DNA from: Terrihalobacillus insolitus
Lineage (GTDB): Bacteria > Bacillota > Bacilli > Bacillales > Amphibacillaceae
Assembly: GCF_028416575.1 (NCBI RefSeq)
Contig: NZ_JAMQKB010000007.1
Location: forward strand, 108,977-172,976
Direction: 5' to 3'
DNA: 64,000 bases
The notes under the pieces are model-generated. The model was not told the origin of the DNA and did not search any database. It saw only the letters and a program-made list of their open reading frames with translations. Shown here one piece after another: positions 8,916 to 16,898 of the stretch; within the stretch, counting starts at the first letter, position 1; each line of letters opens with the position of its first letter. A program made the translations under genes and the position numbers.

Positions 8916-10101
8916 ATGTCATCTTATCTTACTGTCTTTTGTGATTTTCTTGGTGCTTTCAGGATGTTGGGACAGGGTGGAGATTGAACAGCGTGGTTTT
9001 GTTGTCGGCGTCGCAATAGACTTAGCAGAGGAACAATCAGGTGGTGCAAGTGATGGCGATCAACAGATAGAACTCACACTTCAACTAGCCAATCCTAGAG
9101 GCCTGGGCTCGACGACAACTGGTGGTGGGCAACAAAAGGCTTTTCTAAATATTTCTGGCACGGGGTCAAGTATATTTGAAATTAATCGAGACATGGCAAA
9201 ACAAACGAGCAGAACCCCTTTTTATGAACATTTAAAAGTAATCATCGTCTCAAAAGAACTAGCACAGAAACCAGGCCTTTTTTCGAAAACCATGGATACG
9301 TTTATTCGGGATCCAGAAATGCGTCGAAGCGTAAAAGTTTTAGTTGCGGAAGGCAAATCGAAAAACTTTTTGAATATGGAATCTGAGCAGGAGAAGTTGC
9401 CCAGTTTGAAAATTGAATCGATTATTAAAAACACTCGAAAAAATGCGAGCATTATAGAACCTGTACGTATTGGGAAAGTCCATCAGCTGCTTTTAAACAG
9501 AAATAGTTATGTTCTTCCCACAATATCCTTAGTTAATAATAAATTAAAGGATGAAGGTGTCGCGGTTTTGCATGGGAAGTCGAACGTACTGGTTGGAACA
9601 CTTAATAAGACAGAGACAAAAGGGTTGAATTTTATAAAAGGAGAAACTTCATCTGGTGTTTTTCATGTAAACGTAGACGGTGATTCGGTTATTTATGAAA
9701 TTGTCAATGCAAAAAGTAAGATTCAGTGTGAAGCGAAATCGAAAGACGACTTAAAATTTACGGTTTCAATTGAAATGGAAGGAAATATAGCGGAGGATTA
9801 CGGATCCAAGGATGATCTTATTGACGAAAGGTACTTAAAAAAAGTGGAAAGTAAAATTGAGCAGGAAATCAAAAATATAGCACAACAAACGATCGATAAA
9901 GTGCAGAAGGAGCTGAAAGTTGACGTGCTCGGTTTTGATCGCCGCCTAAGGAGGACAGATTACGATCTTTGGGAACAGGTTCGAAAAAACTGGGATCGTG
10001 GGGATAATTACTTTGCGAAAAGTGATGTGAATGTGGAAGCAAATGCGATTGTTCGAATAACTGGGGTTGCAGACCAAACGAAAAGTGGGATCATAGAATG
10101 A
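8908..10101 (+). CDS. GerC-type germinant receptor lipoprotein subunit
   Basis: A 397-residue lipoprotein. The signal peptide ends in the lipobox LSGC with Cys20 followed by WDRVEIEQRGFVVGVAID, the standard Ger(x)C start. The C-terminal domain includes KVQKELKVDVLGFDRRLRR and the DLWEQVRKNW segment. It is anchored on the outer face of the inner spore membrane and is required for receptor function. The stop TGA overlaps the ATG of a small fourth gene. Confidence 0.93.
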   Translation: MYRCHLILLSFVIFLVLSGCWDRVEIEQRGFVVGVAIDLAEEQSGGASDGDQQIELTLQLANPRGLGSTTTGGGQQKAFLNISGTGSSIFEINRDMAKQTSRTPFYEHLKVIIVSKELAQKPGLFSKTMDTFIRDPEMRRSVKVLVAEGKSKNFLNMESEQEKLPSLKIESIIKNTRKNASIIEPVRIGKVHQLLLNRNSYVLPTISLVNNKLKDEGVAVLHGKSNVLVGTLNKTETKGLNFIKGETSSGVFHVNVDGDSVIYEIVNAKSKIQCEAKSKDDLKFTVSIEMEGNIAEDYGSKDDLIDERYLKKVESKIEQEIKNIAQQTIDKVQKELKVDVLGFDRRLRRTDYDLWEQVRKNWDRGDNYFAKSDVNVEANAIVRITGVADQTKSGIIE

Positions 10102-10244
10102 ATATTTTAAACAACCTCGTAGGCAGATTATCCGAAAATTTAATATTGTTTTGTACTGTACTGTCTTTTGTGATACCTTATTCTATCTACAAAATCAATC
10201 AGGCGCTGCACAACTATGGCGATCCACCATGGAAGAAAAAATAG
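10098..10244 (+). CDS. Small membrane protein, candidate germinant receptor D subunit
   Basis: A 48-codon ORF whose ATG overlaps the gerC stop (ATGA). It starts MNILNNLVGRLSENL, has a single hydrophobic segment (LILFCTVLSFVIPYSIY) and a short tail ending GDPPWKKK. Small membrane D proteins are known to be encoded beside many Bacillus GerA-family operons, usually with two membrane helices; this one has only one clear helix and is shorter. Translational coupling to gerC strongly supports it being real. The function (tuning the receptor) is inferred from position and size. Confidence 0.7.
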   Translation: MNILNNLVGRLSENLILFCTVLSFVIPYSIYKINQALHNYGDPPWKKK

Positions 10245-10397
10245 ACTAATTCAGCAGTTTGAATGGATAAGAGTTGCTTTTTTAGGTAAAAATACTCACA
10301 AGTGAAGAAAGTCTCTACTGCCTTTCCTAATACAGGTTCCTTTAAAAGGTTCGGCAATCGTTTATTAGACATACGTGTAGGAGGGATGATCAATGTA

Positions 10398-10844
10398 ATG
10401 GAAAAACTGCTTTGGTCCATTGCACTACCTGGATTTGGCCAATTATTAAACAAGAAATATGTGAAAGGGATTATATTCATCTTTCTAGAGTTTCTTGTCA
10501 ATGCTCAAGCGAATTTTAATGAAGTGATCATTTTCAGTTTTCAGGGGAACATTCAAGCTGCGATTGAGCAAACGAACTACCCGTGGCTTATGTTTTACCC
10601 ATGTCTTTACTTTTTTGCGATGTGGGATGCCTACAAGGATGCAATGGATGAGACCTCTCCTTATTTATTTCTTCCGTTCGTATTTTCCGCTTATTTTGTT
10701 ACAGTAGGATTAATCTATTCCTCAAAAATGACTATTTTTGGAGCATTAATAGGACCTGTTTGGCTGCCGATTTTATTTGTACTTCCTGGAGTTTTTACGG
10801 GATATGTTATTCGATGGATTGTATTAACATTCATTAGAAAATAG
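10398..10844 (+). CDS. Conserved membrane protein with PGFGQLLNKKY motif
   Basis: About 148 residues, four to five hydrophobic segments, unknown function. The motif LWSIALPGFGQLLNKKYVKG and the later YFFAMWDAYKDA are shared with both halves of the protein at 14422-15207, so this is a single-domain paralogue. The open frame extends to a GTG at 10302 without an RBS; AGGAGGG at 10379-10385 points to ATG 10386 or, with better spacing, 10398. A terminator follows. It lies just downstream of the ger operon, but nothing in the sequence links it to germination. Confidence 0.7.
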   Translation: MEKLLWSIALPGFGQLLNKKYVKGIIFIFLEFLVNAQANFNEVIIFSFQGNIQAAIEQTNYPWLMFYPCLYFFAMWDAYKDAMDETSPYLFLPFVFSAYFVTVGLIYSSKMTIFGALIGPVWLPILFVLPGVFTGYVIRWIVLTFIRK

Positions 10845-10848
10845 TGAG

Positions 10849-10876
10849 CTGTCTCCAGAATTTAGAGACAGTTTTT
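10849..10876 (+). terminator. Terminator after the PGFGQLL membrane protein
   Basis: CTGTCTC pairs with GAGACAG around a 9-nt loop, followed by five T residues. Confidence 0.7.
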
Positions 10877-10878
10877 CT

Positions 10879-10943
10879 ATGTGGATATCCTCACACCGTG
10901 GTGAGAGCGCATACGATAAGCTGTAAGGGGACCGAGTCCACAT
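10879..10943 (+). other. tRNA-like folded element (possible decayed tRNA)
   Basis: A 7-bp outer stem, ATGTGGA (10879-10885) with TCCACAT (10937-10943), encloses 51 nt. Inside are CTCAC...GTGAG as a D-arm-like hairpin, then GAGAGCGCA, a CGATAAG segment resembling an isoleucine-type anticodon loop, and ACCGAGTCC resembling the 3' half of a T arm. The anticodon stem does not pair and TTCG is missing, so it cannot be a working tRNA as written. It could be a relic or an unrelated structured leader upstream of spoVR. Confidence 0.3.
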
Positions 10944-11104
10944 ACCTTACTTGATAAGTTGAATAGGATGTTATTCATTTTTCGTCAAAAAAAGTCAGTG
11001 GCATTAAAAAAAATGCATCTGCAAAGAATCATCTCCCCATCCGTTTTCATCATCTGTTCTTTTCCATCATATAGTAAAGTAATCAATGAAAAGGAGAGAT
11101 CGTA

Positions 11105-12511
11105 TTGAAACAGGCGGAACAAAAGCAGTTGGAAAAGGCGATCGATGACATTACGGAAATAGGTAAAGGGTTTGGCCTTGATTTTTATCCGATGCGATAT
11201 GAGGTATGTCCCGCTGATATTATTTATACGTTCGGGGCGTATGGAATGCCGACACGTTTTTCACATTGGAGTTTCGGAAAACAATTCCATAAAATGAAAC
11301 TACAGTATGATCTTGGATTAAGTAAAATTTATGAGCTTGTGATTAATTCGAACCCCTGTTATGCCTTCCTTCTCAATTCAAACAGTCTCATTCAAAACAA
11401 ATTGATCGTTGCCCACGTCTTGGCACATTGTGACTTTTTTAAAAACAACGCCCGATTTCAAAACACAAACCGTGATATGGTGGAAAGTATGGCAGCAACA
11501 GCTGAGCGGATTGCTGCGTATGAAAAAATTCATGGAAAAGAGGAAGTAGAATCCTTTTTAGATGCCATTCTTGCAATTCAAGAACATATTGATCCAACGA
11601 TTGTAAGACCAAAGGAATACCTAGAATCAGAAGAACTTGAAATCACACCGAACCCGAAACCGTCCCCATACAATGACTTGTGGAATCTAGATGAACCAAA
11701 AAAAATAGAAAAAAAGGTAAAGAAGCAAAAAAACTTTCCCTCCAAACCAGAAAAAGATCTCCTCTTATTTATAGAAGAATATAGCCGTAATCTTGAAGAC
11801 TGGCAACGAGACGTTCTTACGATGATGCGAAAAGAAATGCTGTATTTTTGGCCACAGTTAGAAACGAAAATCATGAATGAAGGTTGGGCTTCCTATTGGC
11901 ATCAGCGGATTCTCCGTGAAATGGATTTAACTACGGATGAAGCGATTGAATTTGCATCATTAAACGCAGGGGTCGTTCAACCATCCAAGACGCAGATCAA
12001 TCCTTATTATTTAGGTGTAAAAATGTTTGAGGATATTGAAGAACGTTTTGATCATCCAACAGATGAAATGAAACGATGGGGTGTAGAGCCTGGTGCAGGA
12101 AGGGAAAAAATATTTGAGGTGCGAGAAATTGAATCAGACATCTCTTTTCTGCGCAACTATTTGACAAAAGAGTTTGTCGATAGAGAGGATCTATATTTGT
12201 TTCAAAAACAAGGGAACGAATACAAGGTGTCAGATAAAAGCTGGGAAAATGTGAGAGATCAGCTTATTGCAATGCGGATAAACGGAGGATTTCCCTACAT
12301 TACCGTTCAAAACGGTGACTTCTTTCATAATGGCGAGCTCTATTTGAAGCACGAGTATGAAGGAGTGGAGCTGGATCTGAACTATTTAGAAAAAACGCTT
12401 CCATATATACATCAGCTTTGGGGAAGAACAGTCCATATGGAGACAGTTGTGGAAGATAAAAATGTGATGTTCACCTATGAGGGAACGAAAGTACAAAAGA
12501 AGTATTTATAG
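11105..12511 (+). CDS. spoVR: Stage V sporulation protein R
   Basis: A 468-residue SpoVR-family protein made in the mother cell and needed for normal spore cortex in B. subtilis. Recognisable segments are [30 protein letters not shown] and the C-terminal [21 protein letters not shown]. The start is TTG, 10 bp after AAAAGGAGAG. The region before it holds CATATAGT close to the start, which could be a sigma-E -10 element, but the -35 is not convincing. No terminator is obvious immediately downstream. Confidence 0.93.
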   Translation: MKQAEQKQLEKAIDDITEIGKGFGLDFYPMRYEVCPADIIYTFGAYGMPTRFSHWSFGKQFHKMKLQYDLGLSKIYELVINSNPCYAFLLNSNSLIQNKLIVAHVLAHCDFFKNNARFQNTNRDMVESMAATAERIAAYEKIHGKEEVESFLDAILAIQEHIDPTIVRPKEYLESEELEITPNPKPSPYNDLWNLDEPKKIEKKVKKQKNFPSKPEKDLLLFIEEYSRNLEDWQRDVLTMMRKEMLYFWPQLETKIMNEGWASYWHQRILREMDLTTDEAIEFASLNAGVVQPSKTQINPYYLGVKMFEDIEERFDHPTDEMKRWGVEPGAGREKIFEVREIESDISFLRNYLTKEFVDREDLYLFQKQGNEYKVSDKSWENVRDQLIAMRINGGFPYITVQNGDFFHNGELYLKHEYEGVELDLNYLEKTLPYIHQLWGRTVHMETVVEDKNVMFTYEGTKVQKKYL

Positions 12512-12661
12512 AAATGAGTGATACTTCACATAAACAAGGCCTGTCCTCGTTAGTATCAAAGGTTACCAAAACAATGGATCCAGGATTGGGATATGTAACG
12601 ATTGTTATTTTGTTATAGGACGCAATTGTGTGGTAACGGTATTGTTTTAAAATACTCATTG

Positions 12662-12689
12662 GTGACAAAATCTTCATTTATGGTATAAT
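12662..12689 (+). promoter_or_regulatory. Promoter of a candidate antisense RNA
   Basis: GTGACA (12662-12667), a 16-bp spacer and a perfect TATAAT (12684-12689). The predicted start near 12696 would give an RNA running into the 3' end of the small toxin-like gene on the other strand. Confidence 0.55.
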
Positions 12690-12695
12690 AATTAT

Positions 12696-12840
12696 ATAAG
12701 TTCATAGAATATTAAAAACCGTCCCATGCTACAACATGGAACGGTTACAATAAACCAACCCCAACAAAAGGGGTGGCACAGAGAGATAATCCCTCACGGC
12801 CTAGCTAAAGTACATGAGGGATTATCGTTTATCATTTTTA
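12696..12840 (+). ncRNA. Candidate antisense antitoxin RNA of a type I system
   Basis: From the promoter above, a transcript of about 145 nt would cross the hairpin at 12717-12746 and end at the hairpin 12785-12826 (arms GATAATCCCTCA and TGAGGGATTATC, 12 bp perfect), which is followed by a T-rich stretch. It is fully complementary to the last codons and 3' untranslated region of the toxin-like ORF at 12822-12908. This is the txpA/RatA-type layout of convergent genes overlapping at their 3' ends. Existence of the RNA is inferred from signals only. Confidence 0.55.
12712..12746 (-). terminator. Terminator of the toxin-like mRNA
   Basis: On the minus strand AACCGTTCCATG pairs with CATGGGACGGTT around a 6-nt loop and is followed by TTTTT. 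Confidence 0.6.
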
Positions 12841-12908
12841 TCGGACATGATAAATGCGATTAACATGCCGAATGAAATCATCAGCGTTAATACATATTCA
12901 ATATCCAT
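12822..12908 (-). CDS. Type I toxin-like small membrane peptide
   Basis: A 28-residue peptide starting MDIEYVLTLMISFGMLI and ending in a short charged tail (SDKNDKR). A single hydrophobic helix with the LMISFGM pattern followed by charged residues matches the holin-like/TxpA-type toxin peptides of Firmicutes. The RBS is GGGAGGG, 6 bases before the ATG. It has its own extended -10 promoter, a long leader, a 3' terminator and a convergent RNA on the other strand. I am fairly sure the ORF is real; toxicity is inferred from the family pattern and the layout. Confidence 0.75.
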   Translation of the reverse strand: MDIEYVLTLMISFGMLIAFIMSDKNDKR

Positions 12909-12993
12909 AGGCAGCCCTCCCTTCTTGGAAAATTCCCAGAAGGTGGAACGTGCGCCATAATCCCTCATGCGAAGCCAGTCTATTGTTAAAATC

Positions 12994-13002
12994 ATTATAA
13001 CA
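12994..13002 (-). promoter_or_regulatory. Extended -10 promoter of the toxin-like gene
   Basis: On the minus strand the sequence reads TGTTATAAT: a perfect TATAAT (12999-12994) with the TG of an extended -10. No good -35 is seen. It predicts a start near 12987 and a leader of about 80 nt. Confidence 0.6.
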
Positions 13003-13046
13003 TATTCGATTGTTTGTTCCTATATACTAACAAATTAGCTTGAGGT

Positions 13047-14159
13047 TTAGTCATTCATTATCCTAATAAGATCATAATGATAAAATCTTCTGTTTCTTTT
13101 TCTATCATCACCATAAATCATGTTCAATTGAACAAGCTCATTCAAGCTTTTTCGGATCGTTACAGGTGCTAAACTTGTATCTTTTTCTACTTGATGAACC
13201 GTGGCGATAGGATATTTAAAGAGGGCCCCCCAAACTTTTTCTGTAGAAGGTTGTTTTAACTTAGTTAGTCCTTCTTCATATAATCTTTCTGCTTGATCAA
13301 GCTTATTAAATTGTCGCTCAGCCATTCGTATTGTTGCATTAAGAAAAAAGGTTATCCAGCTATTCCAATCAGGTTCATCCTTGTTAATGGCACGAACGCC
13401 ATTTAACATTGAATAATATTTAAACTTTTCTTTTTCAAGCTCTTCACTTAAGAAAAAGAAAGGGGAGTCAATTAGCTTTGATTGCAACATGTAAAGTACG
13501 ATTAGAATTCTTCCTAAACGACCGTTTCCATCTAAAAATGGATGAATAGATTCAAATTGTGCATGGATGATTGCTGCTTTGATTAGAGGGTGAAGCTTGT
13601 CTCCCGTATCTTCTATATAAGGATGACCATTTATATATCGCTCCAAATTAGACATATATTCTCCCATTAATTGTGGTTCAGGAGGAACATAAGAAGCATC
13701 TTTCAACTGCTTGGTCGGCCCTATAAAGTTTTGGATGGTTCTATATTCTCCTGCAGCACTTGTAGATCCACGAGCATCTTTCATTAACTCCTTGTGCATA
13801 TCACGAATCAAACGCTCTGATAATGGGTATCCTGTCTGGATGGTTTCAACTCCAAGTTTTAATGCCCTTTGGTAATTACGAACCTCAACTTTTTCCCAGT
13901 CCTCCTTTTGATCAATTTCATCTTCTAACATTTCACTAAAAGTAACTTGTGTTCCTTCAATTCTTGTAGATTGAACAGATTCGTGCAGTGTTAATAACTG
14001 TACGAATGATTCACTAACTAAAGAATAGTGAATTTTCTGTTTTAGCTTTTCCAATACGGATGAGGCTTCTACGACTTTTTTGTAAAAAGTAAGTTCAGAC
14101 TCTGCGTCAAATGTTATTGGTAGAAGTGGTAATGGATAAGGTTTCTTCACTTTTAACAC
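13047..14159 (-). CDS. Fic-family protein, class II, probable AMPylating enzyme
   Basis: A 370-residue protein with an N-terminal Fic_N region, the Fic catalytic motif HPFLDGNGRLGR (His near residue 205) and a C-terminal winged-helix region (TVHQVEKDTSLAPVTIRKSLNEL). The N-terminal STRIEG fits the [S/T]xxxE[G/N] inhibitory helix, so it should be self-inhibited (class II). Such enzymes transfer AMP to a hydroxyl of a target protein; the target is unknown. It sits next to the type I toxin-like locus and between two paralogous membrane protein genes, and is transcribed against them. It could be a regulator or part of a stress/defence function. Confidence 0.88.
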   Translation of the reverse strand: MLKVKKPYPLPLLPITFDAESELTFYKKVVEASSVLEKLKQKIHYSLVSESFVQLLTLHESVQSTRIEGTQVTFSEMLEDEIDQKEDWEKVEVRNYQRALKLGVETIQTGYPLSERLIRDMHKELMKDARGSTSAAGEYRTIQNFIGPTKQLKDASYVPPEPQLMGEYMSNLERYINGHPYIEDTGDKLHPLIKAAIIHAQFESIHPFLDGNGRLGRILIVLYMLQSKLIDSPFFFLSEELEKEKFKYYSMLNGVRAINKDEPDWNSWITFFLNATIRMAERQFNKLDQAERLYEEGLTKLKQPSTEKVWGALFKYPIATVHQVEKDTSLAPVTIRKSLNELVQLNMIYGDDRKRNRRFYHYDLIRIMND

Positions 14160-14179
14160 CTCATTATAATATATATTAG

Positions 14180-14308
14180 TTATATTATATTATAAAACAA
14201 TAAAATGTAAACAATTGTGATATTATAATTAAGTAAAATATCGTATAGTTCAAGTGCTGGTAAGGAGTTAGGCTCAATGTCATCAAGTTGAGTTTCCGAA
14301 AATTTCAA
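14180..14308 (-). CDS. Short ORF before fic, possibly a truncated gene
   Basis: A TTG after AAAGGGG opens 42 codons: KFSETQLDDIEPNSLPALELYD looks like real coding sequence, but the rest (LLNYNITIVYILLFYNII) is AT-rich and looks like random translation. It ends about 20 bp before fic on the same strand. It may be the N-terminal stub of a lost gene or a leader peptide. I do not recognise it. Confidence 0.25.
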   Translation of the reverse strand: MKFSETQLDDIEPNSLPALELYDILLNYNITIVYILLFYNII

Positions 14309-14421
14309 TTTGAAAACCCCTTTATATAAAATTAACCTGCTATTACAAATTATCAAGTATGCATTTAAATACAATTGTGAATGATGTTAATAATTGAGGT
14401 AGAGACATGCTGAGGTGAGCA

Positions 14422-15207
14422 ATGAACACATCAAACAATCGTGACACGCGACGCAAAGTTGCCAATCTAAGCATTTTAGGAACCACACAAATTCATCCAA
14501 GGAATCCTTACATTATGGCATTATGGTCCGTTGCATTCCCAGGCTTTGGCCATCTTCTTTTATCGAAATACATAAGGGGTTTAGGTTTGGTTATTTGGGA
14601 ACTGTTTATCAACCAAGCTTCACAATTAAACTTAGCCATGGTTTATTCATTTATGGGTGATATAGAATCGGCAAAAGAAGTTCTAAATGTTCGATTGATG
14701 AGCTTATATATACCCATATACTTATTTTCCATATGGGATAGTTACCGTACTACAGTAGATTTAAATAAGATCTACTTTCTTGGTGAAAAAGAAAAGCCTG
14801 AAATAAAAGTGTTGACTGTCAAACCTTTGGAGATCAATTACTTAGATAAAAGAAATCCTTTGCTTGCGGCTTTTTGGGCAATGACAATTCCAAGTGTAGG
14901 GCAACTGTATAACCATAGAGTTATCAACGGCTTTTTTACGCTCATCTATACAGTGATATTCATATATTATTCTCATTTTTTAGAAGGAATTCATTATCTT
15001 TTTCAAGGCGAGTTAGAAAAATCAACAGCCGTAATAAACAAACAGTGGCTTCTCTATATCCCTTCCTTCTATTTTTTTACTATATATGATTCTTATATGA
15101 ACACGGTTGAAAACAACAAATTGTTTGAAGCCGAGCAAAGAAATTATTTGAAACAACAGTATCAGCCAACTCATTTTAAAATAAAAAAGGGGAACAAGGT
15201 TAGGTAA
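14422..15207 (+). CDS. Two-domain membrane protein, paralogue of the 10398 gene
   Basis: A 261-residue membrane protein made of two copies of one domain. Copy one (about 31-118) has ALWSVAFPGFGHLLLSKYIRG and FSIWDSYRTT; copy two (about 150-240) has AFWAMTIPSVGQLYNHRVING and FTIYDSYMNT. Each copy has a short YSFMGDIESAKEVL or YLFQGELEKSTAVI amphipathic segment before its last helix. Function unknown. It forms a likely unit with the next gene, 15 bp downstream. Confidence 0.75.
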   Translation: MNTSNNRDTRRKVANLSILGTTQIHPRNPYIMALWSVAFPGFGHLLLSKYIRGLGLVIWELFINQASQLNLAMVYSFMGDIESAKEVLNVRLMSLYIPIYLFSIWDSYRTTVDLNKIYFLGEKEKPEIKVLTVKPLEINYLDKRNPLLAAFWAMTIPSVGQLYNHRVINGFFTLIYTVIFIYYSHFLEGIHYLFQGELEKSTAVINKQWLLYIPSFYFFTIYDSYMNTVENNKLFEAEQRNYLKQQYQPTHFKIKKGNKVR

Positions 15208-15222
15208 GAAAGGTGAGATAAA

Positions 15223-15675
15223 ATGCAAGTCTATGCAACTTTTGAACATTCCACTTATATAGAACTTGCAATTAAGCATTTAGAAGAAAATGGGATTCAA
15301 GATATATTTGCTGTACCTTTAGATAACCGCACAGAAGAAAGGAAGTTGTTTGATACTATTCACCGTTCAGATGGGACATCCTTTATTGGTACTGGAATGA
15401 TTCTAGCTGTTTTCACATCAACCATTGGTGCAAACAGAGGATTCGTATTGGAATGGGGTCCTATATATTGGGGGGTAATCGGTGCCCTGATTGGTTTCAT
15501 CTTAGGCGTTATCATTGATTTAATTAGATATAAAATAAGAAAAAGTCCAACAAAGCTATTAAAAGGAAAGAATTCGGAAGTCATTCTTATTATTGAATGC
15601 CAATCCGATCAGGGGAAATTGGTTGAAGACATCTTATGGACGAACCTAGCGCTTGGTGTAGCAAAAGTAGTATAG
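15223..15675 (+). CDS. Conserved hypothetical membrane protein
   Basis: 150 residues. The N-terminus (VYATFEHSTYIELAIKHLEENG) is a short alpha/beta segment like those of small stress-type proteins, then two hydrophobic helices separated by a short loop (FIGTGMILAVFTSTIGA and IYWGVIGALIGFILGVIIDLI), then a basic linker and a C-terminal strand-helix piece (EVILIIECQSDQGKLVEDIL). The ATG follows AGGTGAG. Probably co-transcribed with the two-domain membrane protein upstream. No function assigned. Confidence 0.65.
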   Translation: MQVYATFEHSTYIELAIKHLEENGIQDIFAVPLDNRTEERKLFDTIHRSDGTSFIGTGMILAVFTSTIGANRGFVLEWGPIYWGVIGALIGFILGVIIDLIRYKIRKSPTKLLKGKNSEVILIIECQSDQGKLVEDILWTNLALGVAKVV

Positions 15676-15694
15676 ATTGACCACTTTTTTCACT

Positions 15695-15795
15695 GCGGTT
15701 ATCAGAAACAACGCCGCCTCGACCTGCTTGCGACGCACAGGACGTGGCGACATTAGTAGACCTTCGAATTTACCGACTTTTTGAACACGCATAAC
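15695..15795 (+). repeat. Decayed MITE-family copy
   Basis: The right part, CGCCGCCTCGACCTGCTTG then GACTTTTTGAACACGCA, matches the element end seen at 34738 and 50162, and ACAGGACGTGGCGACATTAG matches the core of the 62364 copy. The left end is degraded. It lies between two same-direction genes. Confidence 0.6.
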
Positions 15796-15832
15796 TAGAA
15801 TTCAATGAAAGGAATTCAGGAAGGAACCACTT

Positions 15833-16279
15833 ATGGTTTTTTTGCTTATATCTGTAATTTTTTCTAATGTTGTTGCTTATATTGTTCCAAAACACATGAC
15901 TAGGATAGAAGTCTATTCAACTGCGCTATTTTCCCTTTCCTTAGGATTAACTGTTGATATGGTATTGGATGTTTATCTTAATGTCTACGGTTATTTGGAA
16001 GAAGGGTTCCAATTTACAGGACTAGTAACGAATGTAGGATTATTCCCCGCAATGGGCATCCTTTTTCTTAATTTTTACCCAGCACAAAAGGGCTTATTTA
16101 AAAAGACTTTTTATTTTATTATGTGGACTGCCTTCAGTTTACTTTATGAATGGGCAGCACTTATAAGTGGATTCTTTTACCATAGTGGGTGGAACCTATG
16201 GTATTCGGCATTCACTTATCCCTTGCTTTTATGGTTACTTCTTCTTCATCGGTGTTTTATTCGAAAAAAACCGGTTTAA
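15833..16279 (+). CDS. CBO0543-like integral membrane protein
   Basis: 148 residues with five hydrophobic helices and almost no soluble part; it resembles the CBO0543-type small membrane proteins common in spore-formers. The RBS is AGGAAGG, and the last 4 bases overlap the end of the convergent yggT-like gene. Function unknown. Confidence 0.6.
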   Translation: MVFLLISVIFSNVVAYIVPKHMTRIEVYSTALFSLSLGLTVDMVLDVYLNVYGYLEEGFQFTGLVTNVGLFPAMGILFLNFYPAQKGLFKKTFYFIMWTAFSLLYEWAALISGFFYHSGWNLWYSAFTYPLLLWLLLLHRCFIRKKPV

Positions 16280-16578
16280 CTTCTCGTCTTTCCATCAAAC
16301 ATCATAATAAGTTCTGTCAGAAAGTAGCCAATTAGTGTATAAACAATTAACGCAAATAAGGAGGAAAATTCAATGATGAACCCTCCGTCTAAAGATCTGG
16401 TTGGGAAAATTCCTTCAAATGGATAAAGTAAAGGTGCACTAGTCTGATAGGTCCAGCTAACAAAGGGTGCAACCTCATTTGCCCCAAATAATTTTAAAAC
16501 AATACGTAACCCTAAGATAAACTGAGCTATACCGATGACAAGATTAATTAAATAAACAATGACTGGTCTTCCTTTCAT
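16276..16578 (-). CDS. YggT-family membrane protein
   Basis: 100 residues with two hydrophobic helices and the family pattern VLKLFGANEVAPFVSWTYQTSAP followed by LYPFEGIFP. YggT proteins are small envelope proteins linked in other bacteria to cell division or ion homeostasis. The ATG is preceded by AGGAGAAGGG on the minus strand. Confidence 0.8.
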   Translation of the reverse strand: MKGRPVIVYLINLVIGIAQFILGLRIVLKLFGANEVAPFVSWTYQTSAPLLYPFEGIFPTRSLDGGFIIEFSSLFALIVYTLIGYFLTELIMMFDGKTRS

Positions 16579-16601
16579 CTGTTCCCTTCTCCTTTCTTAA
16601 A

Positions 16602-16790
16602 GAGGATGTTCAGATACTCCCGATGGATAAATTTTCGTAAACCTTATTTTGAGTTTGGTGACTTTTTGAATATCCATCCTCTTATATTCCCGTAATTAAA
16701 TTTTGTAAAACCTTCTTAGTGCGTTTCAAAAGTCGCCGAATTAGAAGGTCGACTAAGGTCGCCACGTCCTGTCGATGCAAAAATGCCATA
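16602..16790. repeat. Two degenerate MITE-family fragments
   Basis: 16602-16681 starts GAGGATGTTCA, directly after CTTAAA, and ends GGTGACTTTTTGAATATCCA, the same terminus type at both ends. From about 16718, GTGCGTTTCAAAAGTCGCCG then TTAGAAGGTCGACTAAGG and CCACGTCCTGTCG match the other terminus and the core. The rest of this 320-bp gap is AT-rich leader of the csp gene. Confidence 0.5.
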
Positions 16791-16835
16791 CATGGAAACA
16801 GTTTATAAAAAATGTTTTATTTTTAATTAATTGGT

Positions 16836-16841
16836 TATAAT
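16836..16841 (+). promoter_or_regulatory. -10 box of the cold-shock gene
   Basis: A perfect TATAAT about 58 bp before the csp start; the -35 (TGTTTT at 16813, 17-bp spacing) is weak. The transcript would have a leader of about 50 nt. Confidence 0.35.
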
Positions 16842-16898
16842 AAAACTGCAAGTTACATTGCAATTTTATGTATAGGAACATGCTAGGAGGCAACAAAA

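Noticed and set aside
10879..10943. Functional tRNA gene
   Set aside because: No paired anticodon stem, no TTCG loop and no proper CCA end; kept only as a tRNA-like candidate.
13047..14159. Fic as toxin of a Fic/AntA (VbhTA-like) pair
   Set aside because: The inhibitory S-x-x-x-E-G motif is inside the protein itself (class II), so no separate antitoxin is required and none is adjacent.
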